DNA of 64,000 nt from Monoplex corrugatus. Its lineage: Eukaryota > Mollusca > Gastropoda > Littorinimorpha > Ranellidae. The stretch is taken from contig JAPXFY010000022.1 of the NCBI GenBank assembly GCA_030674185.1, positions 47,780,052-47,844,051 on the forward strand, given 5' to 3'. The notes beneath the pieces were generated by a model, which searched no databases, was not told where the DNA came from, and worked only from the letters and a program-made list of their open reading frames with translations. This document shows, piece by piece, positions 13,107 through 26,229 of this stretch. The translations under genes were made by a program, and so were the position numbers. Every line of letters begins with the position of its first letter. The first letter of the stretch is position 1.

Positions 13107-13406
13107 CTGCCGTTCAAAAGACACAAAACACAATCGTCAGCTTTAGTCTATGCCATCATCATCTTTAACGTGTACCATCATCACCTTTATCATTTGTCAT
13201 CATCATCTTTAGCCTGTGTCCATTATCATTTTAGCGTGTGTCATCATAACATTTACAGTGTGTCGTCATCACGTTTAGTGAGTGTCATTATCATTGTTAG
13301 CATGTGTCATAGTCATTCCTAGTGTGTGTCATGTTTGGTGAGTGACATAATCATTTTAGGGTGTAGCATTATTAGTAGTTTCTGACTCCGTCATCTTTAC
13401 ACTGTA

Positions 13407-13422
13407 GTGTGTGTGTGTGTGT

Positions 13423-13482
<60 letters not shown>

Positions 13483-13590
13483 TGTGTGTGTGTGTGTGTG
13501 CGTGCGTGTGTGTGTGTGAAAGCGTGCGTGTGTGTGTGCGTGTGTGAGTGTGTGCATATGTGTGTGCGGGCATGTGTGTATGTGTGTGAG
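13407..13590. repeat. (TG)n microsatellite
   Basis: TG tract at the position homologous to 209-362, offset by about 13.19 kb, with a longer pure core. Confidence 0.95.
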
Positions 13591-15422
13591 AGAATCATCT
13601 TAAGTGTGTATCACAATTATTATTATGTGAGTTGCGATCATTCCACTTTAGTTTGTGTCATCATCATCTTTAGAATGTGACCAGATAATTTTTTCCATGT
13701 GCCACATTCATCTTTACTGCCAATCAAAATCACCTTTTGTTTTTGGAGGGGAAGTGTGCACCACATCATCATAAGTGTCAGTCACCATCAACGTCCAGTT
13801 ACACCATGTGTCATCATCAATTCTACCATGTGTCATCATCATGTTAGCGTGTGTCATCATCACTTTTAGCATGTGTCATTATCACAATTATTGTGAGCCA
13901 TCATCATCTGTACAATGTGTCATCATCATCTTTAGCGTGTCATCATCAAATTTAACGCCAATTTTTCAGCATCTTTAGCGATGTACCTACAAAAAAATTG
14001 CAAATACTTCTCTCCCTAATTTTTTTTTATTTTTCTTCTATTTTTCTTGTGTAGTGTGTATTGATTACATGCGTTTGTATGGTGCGTAAATCTTTGACAC
14101 CATAGAAATACTGTTGTTTTTATTGTTTTATTGTTAATATTTTTATTATCATTACTATTATTGTTATGATTATTGTTATTATCATCATCATTTTTTTTAT
14201 TATTAAAGTCGATATTATCATTATTAATATTATCATCTTAATTATTACTTAATAGTTTCTCGTCAAACATGACAGAAAAAAAGGTTTGAAAAAGAAATGG
14301 GAAGAATCTAAGAGTAAAGGAGAAAACGCAAACAGATCTAAACACCACAGTGGATATCTTATTGGGAGCATCGGATTTCCTTCACAACCGAATTTATTGC
14401 ATTCTAAATTGAAGTTAACTGTCTCCACCTACCAAAGGGGGCACCACCCAGTTTTTGTATAGCAAATGTTATATTTCAAGCCTGATAGTAGTCCAAATTA
14501 AGACTATTATAACACTGTTACATTCTGAAGAAAACTGGACATCGAGATGAAGAACCCAGCTCTTATTTTTGTAGGTAACCTCCTTTTACCTAGGAACAAT
14601 AATGGCGTTGAAATCTGTAGTGAAGACATAACAGAATCCATGATAGCTGCCTTCATTGCATTATACACTGTATAGATTTGTAGTGAAGACATAACAGAAA
14701 TCATGTCATCCCCATCATCTTTAGTGTGCATCATTACCTTTAATGTGTGTCATCATCATCTTTAATGTGTCACCATCCTCTTTAGCTTTGTCATCATTTT
14801 AAGGTTTCATCATCATCATCATAACGTAATTTGTCAGCAACTTCCGTGATACATCCACAACTCTACTAATTGATAGACTCTCAAGTCTCTAGTCAAATAT
14901 GATCTGAAAAAAAGTTAGAAGAAAAAGAGAAAAAAGAACCCTAAGACTACAGGGGAAATTGTAAACAGATCAAAACTCCACTGTGTGACGTTGATGTACT
15001 TTCTTGTGTGTTTTTTCCCTCCTTACATTGTTTTGTATATCATACTGTACATAATGTTTGTTCTGTGTAGATTCTTTCTACCTCCAAGTGTACACTTGTT
15101 TTCCTGCTTTGTATTGAAGAATTGTAAGCCATAGTGTACACTTGTTATTGACTGATTTCTTGAATTTATCCTTTACATGTTTCTTGTTATGTATTGAATT
15201 GTTGTATCTCATAGTCTTTTTGTTTCAGTATGTATTGGATTAATGTACGTCAAAGTGTACATATTTCCAGTAATGCAGACAATCAACCAATATGAAAACA
15301 GCCAACAACAATGTGATATCAAAATAGGCAGTGAACGCCTCTTCCTCATTGGGCAAATGTAGCACAACACATATACAATCATGTCCACGAAATATAATTA
15401 CATAAAACTAATCTATACTCAC

Positions 15423-15527
15423 TTTGTGTTTCACAGTATGTTCCTGTAAAGCCAGTTTGACACTGGCATGTGCCATTCCAGGAGCAGCTGCCGCCATTTT
15501 GACACGGCCTGGTGAAACATGAGGTCA
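15423..15527 (-). CDS. EGF exon, type A3, copy 1
   Basis: A 105-nt intact exon with donor gtgagtat. It reads SCFTRPCQNGGSC and SWNGTCQCQTGFTGTYC. It combines the O-fucose consensus (GGSC) with an NGT sequon. The surrounding intron differs more from other units, suggesting an older duplicate. Confidence 0.9.
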
Positions 15528-15803
15528 CTGCTGTTCAAAAGACACAAAACACAACCATCAACTTTTGTCTAAGCCAATCATCATCTCTTGCTTGTTTCAT
15601 TAATACCTTTCTCATTTGTCATCATCATCTTCAGTGTGCGTCATTATCAGCTTTAGAGTGTGTCATCATTACGTTTAGTGAGTATAATTATCGTTTTTAA
15701 CATGTGTCATAGCCCTCTGAAACGTGTGTCAGGTTTAGCGTGTGTCATCATCATCTTTAGGGTGTATCATCACATGTAGTTTATATATCAATCATCTTTA
15801 CTC

Positions 15804-15829
15804 TGCGTGTGTGTGTGTGTGTGTGTGTG

Positions 15830-15885
<56 letters not shown>

Positions 15886-15923
15886 TTGTGCGTGTGTGTG
15901 TGTGTATGTGTGTGTGTTTGTGC

Positions 15924-15974
<51 letters not shown>

Positions 15975-15981
15975 TGTGTTT
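15804..15981. repeat. (TG)n microsatellite with (CG TG) end
   Basis: Third TG tract, ending in a short run of cgtg repeats. It is followed by a G15-type homopolymer at about 16073-16087 within minisatellite sequence. Confidence 0.95.
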
Positions 15982-16400
15982 CTCTATTTGTGCCAGGATC
16001 ATTTTACGAAGTGTCACATTCATCCCTAGGGTCTATCACAATCGTCTTTATTGTGTGTCTTTTTTTTTGAGGGGGGGGGGGGGGGGCGTATGTCACATCA
16101 TCATTAGTGTCAGTCACCATCAACGTCCACTTACAGCATGTGTCATCGTGAATTCTAGCGTGTGTAATTATCATTTTAAGCTTGTGTCATCATCATTTTT
16201 AGTGTGTCATTATCATCCTTTTGTGTGTCATCATCATCTTTACCATGTGTTGTCATCATCTTTAGCATGTGTTGTAGTGCAACGATCTATCTATGTCATC
16301 ATCATCTTTAGCATAGTGCCTGTCATCTTTAGCAATGTGTTGTATTCACATCTATCCTGTGTCATCATCATCTTCGCATGCGTTGTCCATCAATCTTCTT

Positions 16401-16500
16401 NNNNNNNNNNNNNNNNNNNNNNNNNNNNNNNNNNNNNNNNNNNNNNNNNNNNNNNNNNNNNNNNNNNNNNNNNNNNNNNNNNNNNNNNNNNNNNNNNNNN
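16401..16500. other. Assembly gap (100 N)
   Basis: Exactly 100 N bases, a conventional size for a gap of unknown length. The 240 bases to the right carry many single-base losses relative to paralogous units, for example around 16640-16740, consistent with weak consensus at a contig end. Confidence 0.99.
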
Positions 16501-16736
16501 TCATAAGTTTTCATTTTTGTGGGTTGATTGAAGCATTGTACATGTACGTCTAAATACATATTTATCAATAATGTAGATAATTTAAACCCATTTGAAAACA
16601 AAAAAGAACAATGTGATATATGATAGGCAAGGAACGCTTTTCCTCATTTTGCAAATTTACGTACATTGGGCATAGTGGAACAGCACTATCAATCAGTCCA
16701 CGAAAAATAATTTAAAGAAACTTAATCTGTACTTAC

Positions 16737-16840
16737 TTTTTTTTCACAGTAGGTTCCTGTAAAGCCAGTCTGACACTGGCATTGGCCATTCCAGGAACAG
16801 CTGCCGCCATTTTGACACGGCTTGGTGAAACATGAGGTCA
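16737..16840 (-). pseudogene. EGF exon, type A3, copy 2 (one base short)
   Basis: A 104-nt exon with all six cysteines (KPCQNGGSC, WNGQCQCQTGFTGTYC). The bases before the donor read GAAAAAAAA|gtaagtac where other copies have GAAACACAAA|gtgag. The missing base changes the outgoing phase from 1 to 0, which would break the downstream frame. It lies beside the gap, so a consensus error is as likely as a true defect. Confidence 0.75.
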
Positions 16841-17127
16841 CTGCCATTCAAAAGACACAAAACACAACCATCATTTTTAGTCTATGCCATCATCATCGTT
16901 AACGTGTACCATCATTACCTTTATCATTTGTCATCATCATCTTTAGCCTGTGTCATTATCATTTTAGCGTGTGTCATCATAACATTTAGAATGTTCTGTC
17001 ATCACGTTTGATGAGTGTCATTATCATTATTAGCATGTGTCATAGTCATCCCTAGCGTGTGTCATGTTTGGCAAGTGACATCATTTTAGGATGTAGAATC
17101 ATTTGCAATTTCTGTCTCAGCCATCTT

Positions 17128-17129
<2 letters not shown>

Positions 17130-17225
<96 letters not shown>

Positions 17226-17248
17226 CGTGCACATGTGTGTGTGTGTCA
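17130..17248. repeat. (TG)n microsatellite
   Basis: Fourth TG tract, with a GTGGTG interruption and a cgcgcacgtgcacatg end shared with the tracts at 26086 and 23888. Confidence 0.95.
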
Positions 17249-18951
17249 GAATCATCTTTAGTGTGTGTCACAATCATTATTATGTGAGTTGCAATCATTC
17301 CACTTTAATGTGTACCATCATCTTTAGTGTGTGCCCAGATCATTTTTTGGATGTGCCACATTCATCTTTATTGCCTATCAAAATCACCTTTAGTTTTTGG
17401 AAGGGAAGCGTGTACCACGTCATCATTAGTGTCAGTCACCATCAACGTCCAGTTACACCATGTGTCATGATCAATTCTACCATGTGTCATCATCAGTTCT
17501 AGCATGTGTCATCACCACTTTTAGTATGTGTCATTATTACAATCATTGTGAGCCATCATCATCTGTACAATGTGTCATCATCGTCTTAAGTATGTGTCAT
17601 AATCATATCCATCCTGTGTCATCATCATCTTCAGAGTGTGTCATCATCATCTTTAGCGTCTGTCATCATCAAATTTAACGCCAATTTTTCAGCATCTTTA
17701 GCAATGTACCCACACAAAATATTGCAGATACTTCTCTCCCTAATTTTTTTTCTTTTTCTTCGATTTTTCTTATGTGTAGAGTTTATTGATTACATACGTT
17801 TGTATGCTGCGTAAGTGTTTTAATATAAATATTTGACACCATAGAAATACTGTTGTTTTTATTGTTTTATTGTTAATATTTTTATTATCATTACTATTAT
17901 TATTATGATTATTGTTATTATCGTTATTATTATTATTACAACCATTATCATTATTAATATTATTATCTTTATTATTATTTTATAGTTTCTAGTCAAATAT
18001 GACAGGGAAAAGGTTTGAAAAAGAAATGGAAAAAATATAAGAGTAAAGGAGAGAACGCAAACAGTTCTAAACACAACAGTGGATATCTTATTGGGAGCAT
18101 CGGATTTCCTTCACAACCGAATTTATTGCATTCTAATTTGAAGTTAACTGTCTCCACCCACCAAAGGGGGCACCACCCACAGTTTTTGTAGAAGCAAATG
18201 TTATGTTTCAAGCCTGATAGTAGTCTTTCAAATTAAGACTATCATAACACTGTCACATTCTGAAGAAAACTGGATATAGAGATGAAAAACCCAGCTCTTA
18301 CTTTTGTGGGTAACCTCCTTTTACCTAGGAACAATAAGGGCATTGAAATTTGTAGTGAACACATAACAGAATCCATGATAGCTGCCTTCATTGCATTATA
18401 CACTGTATAGATTTGTGGTGAAGACATAACAAAAACCATGTCATCATCATCATCTTTAGTGTGCATCATTACCTTTAATGTGCGTCATCATCATCTTTAA
18501 TGTGTCACCATCCTCTTTAGCTTGTGTCATCATTTTTAATGTTTCATCATCATCATCTTTAACCCGAATTATTACTGTCTGGAGTGCGTTGTGATCTTTA
18601 GCGTGTGTCATCGTCATCTCTAGTGTGTTATCGTCATTTTTTGCAGAGTCACCATTATCAGGAGCATGTGCCATCATCATCTTGACAGTGTGCCATCCTC
18701 ATCTTTAACGTATGCTCTCATTGTCATTAGTGTACAGACGTGTTTACAGTATAAGCACAGTGATATATATGTCAACCCATTTTGTTGCAACTAAAGGGAC
18801 AAACTACAAAACACAGAAAGTTAACAAACAAAGAAACGAAAAACAAAAAACAAATCACCACAAAAGACACGTGCATAGGCACGGCAGGGCAAACGTACAT
18901 GAATCATACAAAATAGTGGGCAAGGAAGACATAATGTGCATATGTACTGAC

Positions 18952-19077
18952 CACCTGTCTGACAATTGAGGCCAGTGTACTCAGCAGTACAGGTGCAGTT
19001 ATACGATGATGTACCAACAGGGGTGCACGTGCCCCCATTCAAGCATGGACGTTGAACGTTGCAGACTTGGTTCTGGT
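18952..19077 (-). CDS. EGF exon, type B, copy 3
   Basis: A 126-nt intact B exon. The end reads ACAGGTG|gtcagtac, so a second potential donor (ACAG|gtggtc) lies three bases upstream and would drop one codon without changing phase. The acceptor is preceded by an ATT/ATC tract. Confidence 0.87.
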
Positions 19078-19903
19078 CTGTTACAGACATTTTTATCATC
19101 ATCATCATTATTATTATTATCATTATCATTATTACTATTATTATTCTAATTATCATTATCAATATCTTGTTCATGTTCTTGCTGTTCTTGCTCTTGTTCT
19201 TATTGTTGTTATCAGTATTTCCATTATTATCACTATTTTTATGATGATCATTGTCATAATTATTACTTTATTGTTATTGCTGTTACTGCTATCATTATCA
19301 TTATTATTATCATCATAATTATTATTGTTATTACCATCATCATCATCATTATCATCATCATCATTTTTATCACATTTTTAGTAGCAAGAAAGTCTGAAGA
19401 GAGCTGGCTAGCAGAAGTCCCTCTGAGGACAAGCCCCCCTTCCCACTTTCACGCAACTGTTTCCACACTAGACTTACATTCTAAGCTGACCAGGTCGCAT
19501 CCAGGTCATCAGCAACTCTTCTAGATGATATGCTCACAAGTCTCTAGTCAAATATGACATGAAAAAAGTTAGAAAAAAACAGAAGGAAAAGCGTACAGTT
19601 TTCGTATCATTTATTAATTTCTTCAATTTTATCCTGTACTTGTTTCTTGATATGTATTGGGTTATTGTACGCCACACTTCATTTTTTCCTAAGTTTTGGA
19701 GCATTGTACGTCACACGGTACATATTTCCAGTAATGTAGACAATTTACCTTTATGAAAACAGCCAAGAAAAATGTGATATCAAGATACGTAGTGAACGCT
19801 TCTTCCTCATTTTCCAAATCTACGTACTACTGTGATATGTAGCACAGGACATATACAATCATATCTACGAAATATAATTGCATGAAACTCAATCTGTACC
19901 CAC

Positions 19904-20008
19904 TTTGTGTTTCACAGTAGGTTCCTGTATAGCCTGTCTGACACTGGCATGTTCCATTCCAGGTGCAGATGCCGCCATTTTGACACGCCTTGGTGAAACA
20001 TGAGGTCA
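19904..20008 (-). CDS. EGF exon, type A1, copy 4
   Basis: An intact 105-nt A1 exon (TKACQNGGIC, TWNGTCQC, QTGYTGTYC), donor gtgggtac. It pairs with the exon at 28891 across an 8.99-kb segmental duplication. Confidence 0.9.
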
Positions 20009-20537
20009 CTGCCGTTCAAAAGACACAAAACACAACCATCAGCTTTAGTCTATGTCATCATCGTCTTTACATGTAGAGTGTCTCATCATCACCTTTAGCA
20101 TGTGTCATCATCATTTCAGAGTGTGCCATCATCATGTTTAGTCAGTGTCATTATCATTTTTAGCATTACCATAGTCATCTTTAGCGTGTGTCATATTTAG
20201 GGTGTGTCATCATCATCTTACGGGTGTATTACCATCTGGTTTCGTGCGTGTCATCATCATCATCTTCAGCGTCTTTCATCATCATCTTTAGCAGGTGTCA
20301 TCATCATCCCTAGCGTGTCATCATTATCTTCAGAGTGTATCATCATCATCTTTAGCGTGTGTCATCATCAATTATAAGCTCAATTTTTAAGCATCTTTAC
20401 CGATATACCCTTAAGAAAATACGTTTTGCAAATACTTCTTTGACTCAATCTTTTTTCATTTTCTTCTATTTTCTTTTCTTATTTGTAGTCTTTATCGATT
20501 GCATGCGTGTGCGTAGTGCGTGAGTGTGCTTTGATAT

Positions 20538-20672
20538 TATTATTATTATTATTATTATGAACATTTAGTACGCCTAATCAAATTAATGCCCTAAGCGTTT
20601 ACAATGGCAAAACATATAACCAGAATCACAAGCACACACACACACGCCCACAGAAGCACCCACACACACACA

Positions 20673-20704
<32 letters not shown>

Positions 20705-22468
20705 GCATGACATGCAAATACAATGACACATTGACACTAAGACACTATAATGTCACCATTACATTACATGGGGGGAAGGGGGCAGAGATTACCAGTTTTG
20801 GGAAACAGGTGAGTTTTGAGGGAGCGTTTGAATGTGGACAGAGAGGGTGAGTATCTAAGAGAGCGAGGTAACTGATTCCAGATGGTTGGAGCTTGATAGG
20901 AAAAAGAACGCTGCCCAAACCTTTTAGTGCGGACTATGGGGATACTATAGAGACCGCAAAGCTCGAGATGGCGTGTAGAGATGTAACAGATGGGTGAGAT
21001 ACTCAGGACAGGAAGACTCAATAGATTTGAAGCAGAGGCAGGCAATCTTGTAGGATATTCTTTGCTGAACAGGGAGCCAATGGAGAGAACAGAGCAATGG
21101 CGTAACATGGTTAAATTTTGAAGAGCGGAAGATGAGACGGGCAGCATGATTTTGAACTTTCTGAAGTTTGTTAATGAGATGAGAGGGGGAACCAGAAAAA
21201 AGAGCATTACAGTAATCGAGACGGGATAGAACAAATGCACAGACAAGAGCCTTTGTCGTGTCTTCTGAGAGGAGGTGACGGATAGAAGCAATTCGGCGGA
21301 GTTCAAGAAAACAAGTCTGACAGACGTTGCTCACATGCTGGTGGAAGGACAGGGTTTGATCAAGAGTTACACCAAGGTTACGGGCAAAATGGGAGAGAGG
21401 GATAGATGAGTCAACAAGTGTGACAGAGGTTGGAAGAGAGGGGTGATTTTGGAGTTTGGGTGGGGTGATCAAGATCAATTCGGATTTCTCTTCATTTAAT
21501 TTCAGTTTGTTTTCAGTCATCCAATCCTTCAGGTCAGCTACACAAGATTGGGTTTTCTGGATCATGATGGGAAGGTCAGGGAGAGGCCCAGAGACATACA
21601 GCTGATTGTCATCCGAGAAAGAATGATGCTGAAGCAGGTGTTCTTGGACAATAGAGGAGACAGGGTAGGTGTAGAGAATGAAAAGTAGGGGGCCCAGAAC
21701 AGATCCTTGTGGCACTCCGTAAGTCAGACAGGAAGGATTAGAAGAAAGACCATTGACAGAAACTACTTGCAGACGATTGGTGATGTAAGAATGAAACCAG
21801 TTCAAGACAGTATCATGGAGCCCAAAAGAGTGATGTAGACGGAGAGAGAAGGATAGAGTGGTCAATAGTGTCAAAGGCAGCAGATAGGTCCAAGAGAGTC
21901 AAAAGTGATACGTTGTTAGAGTCGAGAGTAGTCAGTAAGTCGTTGCAGATTTTGAGAAGAGCAGTTTCGGTACTATGTCCAGAACGGTAAGCAGACTGAA
22001 GGGAATAGACAAGGTTATTGGAATGAAGGTGGTTTAACAGCTGGTCAAGAACAACTTTCTCTAAGACCTTGGAAAGAAAAGGAAGATTTGACACAGGTCT
22101 ATAGTTTTTCAAATTCTCAGGGTCAAGAGTCGTCTTTTTTAGAAGAGGTCTTACAATTGCTGACTTGAAAGAAGAAGGAAAGGAGCCAGTTGAGAGGGAA
22201 TGGTTAATGATATTGGTGATGTGAGGGAGAAGAGTATCGAGACAATGGGTGAGAAAAGAAGCTGGCAATGGGTCGAGTTCACAGGTTTTAATGCCAGATT
22301 TCATGATGATTTTCTTAACGAAGTCCTCAGAAACGGGTTGGAAGAAAGTAAGGGGAATTCCAGAGAAAGGGGGTTCAGGAAATGTAGCATGAGTGTTCGT
22401 CGTGGAATCGAGAGAAAGCCTGAGGTTAGCAATCTTGTTGAAAAAATAGTCAGAGAAAGCCTGTGGAA
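20538..22468 (-). mobile_element. 5'-truncated CR1/L2-like LINE
   Basis: A minus-strand non-LTR element with its 3' tail of AAT repeats at 20538-20558, a CA-rich 3' UTR and the coding region upstream. The flanks share gatat (20533-20537 and 22469-22473), a likely 5-bp target duplication. The unoccupied site is seen in the paralogous unit at about 24661-24685 (ctttgatatatatctttaag). The element is truncated within the reverse transcriptase region at its 5' end and lies in the same orientation as the host gene. Confidence 0.9.
20764..22466 (-). pseudogene. LINE reverse transcriptase, partial and frameshifted
   Basis: Reverse transcriptase motifs in order: [56 protein letters not shown] and FSDDNQLYV (the catalytic box, with both Asp kept). 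The typical CR1/L2 tail LDYCNALFSG, LHWLPVQQRISYK and RSFSYQAPTIWNQLP follows. Frameshifts occur near 21850 and near 20955; the second coincides with an apparent short internal deletion. The endonuclease region is absent. Confidence 0.9.
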
Positions 22469-23492
22469 GATATATATCTTTAAGATTTGAAACGATAGAA
22501 ATACTGTTGTTCATATTATTTTATTGTTATTATTATTGTTGTTATTATCATTATTATTACTATCATTATTATCATTATCACGATTATTACTATTATTATT
22601 TTTGTTGTTATTATCATTGTTATTACTATTACAATCATTGATATTATTATTATTATTATTATCATTATTATTATCAAATAGTTTCTAGTCAAATAAGACA
22701 CGAAAAAGGACTGAAAAAGAAATGGAAACAAATCTAAGACTAAAGGAGAAAACACAAACAGATCTAAACGCTACAGTGGACAGCTTACTGGGAACATCAG
22801 ATTTCTTTAAGAACCGAATAAATTGCATTCTAAATTGAAGTTTACTGTCTCCACCTATCAAAGATGAAACCACCGACAAGACTTGTAGAAGCAAATGTTA
22901 TATTTCAAGCCTGATTGCAGTCCTCCAAATATAGACTGTCATAACACTGTCACATTCTGAAGGAAACTGGATATAGAGAAGAGGAACCCAGCTCTTACTT
23001 TTGTGAGTAACCTCCTTTTAGTTAGGAACAATAATGTTGTTGAAATCATGATAGCTGTCTTCATCGTCTTATACTCTATATTGATTTGATAGTGAAGACA
23101 TAACAGAAACAATGTCATCAACATCATCTTTAGTATGCGTCATCATCTGTAATGTGTCATACTGAATAATTGTATACAATAGTGTACATTTTTCTTGTTA
23201 TTTATTGATTTCTTCAATTTTAGCCTGTACATGTTTCTTGTTATGTATTAAATTATGCACGTAATAGTCTTCATTTTTTTCTTAGTATGTATTGGAGTAT
23301 TGTACGTCAGAATATACATATTTACCGTAATGTAGACAATCAACCATTATGAAATTAGCCAAGAACAATGAGATATCAAGATAGGCTGTGAACGCTTCTT
23401 CTCATTTTCCAAATCTACTGGGCATATTTAGCATAGTATCTATACAATCATGTCCACGAAATACAATTACATGAAACTAAATCTATACTCAC

Positions 23493-23597
23493 TTTGTGTT
23501 TCACAGTAGGTTCCTGTATAGCCCGTCTGACACTGGCATTTGCCATTCCAGGAACAGGTGCCACCATTTTGACACCCCTTGGTGAAACATGAGGTCA
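23493..23597 (-). CDS. EGF exon, type A2, copy 3
   Basis: A 105-nt intact A2 exon (TKGCQNGGTC, SWNGKCQC), donor gtgagtat. It differs by a single silent base from the copy at 25690, which lies 2197 bp away in a very recent tandem duplication. Confidence 0.9.
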
Positions 23598-23884
23598 CTG
23601 CCGTTCAAAAGACACAAAACACAACCATCAGCTTCAGTCTATGCCATCATCATCTTTAACGTGTACCATCATCACCTTTATCATCAGTTATCATCATCTT
23701 TAGCCTGTGTCATTATCATTTTAGCGAGTGTCATCGTAACATTTAGAATGTTCTGTCATCACGTTTAATGAGTGTCATTATCATTATTAGCATGTGTCAT
23801 AGTCATCCCTACTGTGTGTCATGTTTGGCAAGTGACATCATTTTAGGGTGTAGAATCATTTGCAGTTTCTGTCTCAGCCATCTT

Positions 23885-23887
<3 letters not shown>

Positions 23888-23941
<54 letters not shown>

Positions 23942-24007
23942 TGTGAGTGTGAGTGTGTGTGTGTGTGTGTGTGCGTGCGCGCATGCGCACATGTGTGTGT
24001 GTGTGTC
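23888..24007. repeat. (TG)n microsatellite
   Basis: Fifth TG tract, with a GTGAGTGTGAGTGTGAG interruption that distinguishes it from its close sister at 26086. Confidence 0.95.
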
Positions 24008-24135
24008 AGAATCATCTTTAGTGTGTGTCACAATCATTATTATGTGAGATGCAATCATTCCACTTTAATGTGTGTTACCATCATCTTTAGTGTGTGCCCA
24101 GATCATTTTTTGGATGTGCCACATTCATCTTTATT

Positions 24136-24157
24136 GCCTTGGTGAAACATGAGGTCA
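24136..24157 (-). pseudogene. EGF A exon remnant (22 nt)
   Basis: Only the first 22 nt of an A exon (gene sense) with its acceptor remain, fused at a gcct microhomology to sequence that normally follows the TG tract. It marks the join between two duplicated units. Confidence 0.8.
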
Positions 24158-25689
24158 CTGCCGTTCAAAAGACACAAAACACAACCATCAGCTTTAGTCT
24201 ATGTCATCATCGTCTTTACATTTAGAGTGTGTCATCATCACCTTTAGCGTGTGTCATCATCATTTCAGAGTGTGCCATCATCATGTTTAGTCAGTGTCAT
24301 TATCATTTTTAGCATTACCATAGTCATCTTTAGCGTGTGTCATCATCATCTTACGGGTGTATTACCATCTGGTTTCGTGAGTGTCATCATCATCATCTTC
24401 AGCGTCTTTCATCATCATCTTTAGCAGGTGTCATCATCATCCCTAGCGTGTCATCATTATCTTCAGAGTGTATCATCATCATCTTTAGCGTGTGTCATCA
24501 TCAATTATAAGCTCAATTTTTAAGCATCTTTACCGATATACCCTTAAGAAAATACGTTTTGCAAATACTTCTTTGACTCAATCTTTTTTCATTTTCTTCT
24601 ATTTTCTTTTCTTATTTGTAGTCTTTATCGATTGCATGCGTTTGCGTAGTGCGTGAGTGTGCTTTGATATATATCTTTAAGATTTGAAACGATAGAAATA
24701 CTGTTCTTCATATTATTTTATTGTTATTATTATTGTTGTTATTATCATTATTATTACTATCATTATTATCATTATCATGATTATTACTATTATTATTTTT
24801 GTTGTTATTATCATTGTTATTACTATTACAATCATTGATATTATTATTATCATTATTATCATTATTATTATCAAATAGTTTCTAGTCAAATAAGACACGA
24901 AAAAGGACTGAAAAAGAAATGGAAACAAATCTAAGACTAAAGGAGAAAACACAAACAGATCTAAACGCTACAGTGGACAGCTTACTGGGAACATCAGATT
25001 TCTTTAAGAACCGAATAAATTGCATTCTAAATTGAAGTTTACTGTCTCCACCTATCAAAGATGAAACCACCGACAAGACTTGTAGAAGCAAATGTTATAT
25101 TTCAAGCCTGATTGCAGTCCTCCAAATATAGACTGTCATAACACTGTCACATTCTGAAAGAAACTGGATATAGAGAAGAGGAACCCAGCTCTTACTTTTG
25201 TGAGTAACCTCCTTTTAGTTAGGAACAACAATGTTGTTGAAATCATGATAGCTGTCTTCCTCGTCTTATACTCTATATTGATTTGATAGTGAAGACATAA
25301 CAGAAACAATGTCATCAACATCATCTTTAGTATGCGTCATCATCTGTAATGTGTCATACTGAATAATTGTATACAATAGTGTACATTTTTCTTGTTATTT
25401 ATTGATTTCTTCAATTTTAGCCTGTACATGTTTCTTGTTATGTATTAAATTATGCACGTAATAGTCTTCATTTTTTTCTTAGTATGTATTGGAGTATTGT
25501 ACGTCAGAATATACATATTTACCGTAATGTAGACAATCAACCATTATGAAATTAGCCAAGAACAATGAGATATCAAGATAGGCTGTGAACGCTTCTTCTC
25601 ATTTTCCAAATCTACTGGGCATATTTAGCATAGTATCTATACAATCATGTCCACGAAATACAATTACATGAAACTAAATCTATACTCAC

Positions 25690-25794
25690 TTTGTGTTTCA
25701 CAGTAGGTTCCTGTATAGCCCGTCTGACACTGGCATTTGCCATTCCAGGAACAGGTGCCGCCATTTTGACACCCCTTGGTGAAACATGAGGTCA
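25690..25794 (-). CDS. EGF exon, type A2, copy 4
   Basis: An intact 105-nt A2 exon with donor gtgagtat, the duplicate partner of the copy at 23493. Flanking introns are near identical over about 1.6 kb. Confidence 0.9.
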
Positions 25795-26081
25795 CTGCCG
25801 TTCAAAAGACACAAAACACAACCATCAGCTTCAGTCTATGCCATCATCATCTTTAACGTGTACCATCATCACCTTTATCATCAGTTATCATCATCTTTAG
25901 TCTGTGTCATTATCATTTTAGCGAGTGTCATCATAACATTTAGAATATTCTGTCATCACGTTTAATGTGTGTCATTATCATTATTAGCATGTGTCATAGT
26001 CATCCCTAGCGTGTGTCATGTTTGGCAAGTGACATCATTTTAGGGTATAGAATCATTTGCAGTTTCTGTCTCAGCCATCTT

Positions 26082-26229
<148 letters not shown>

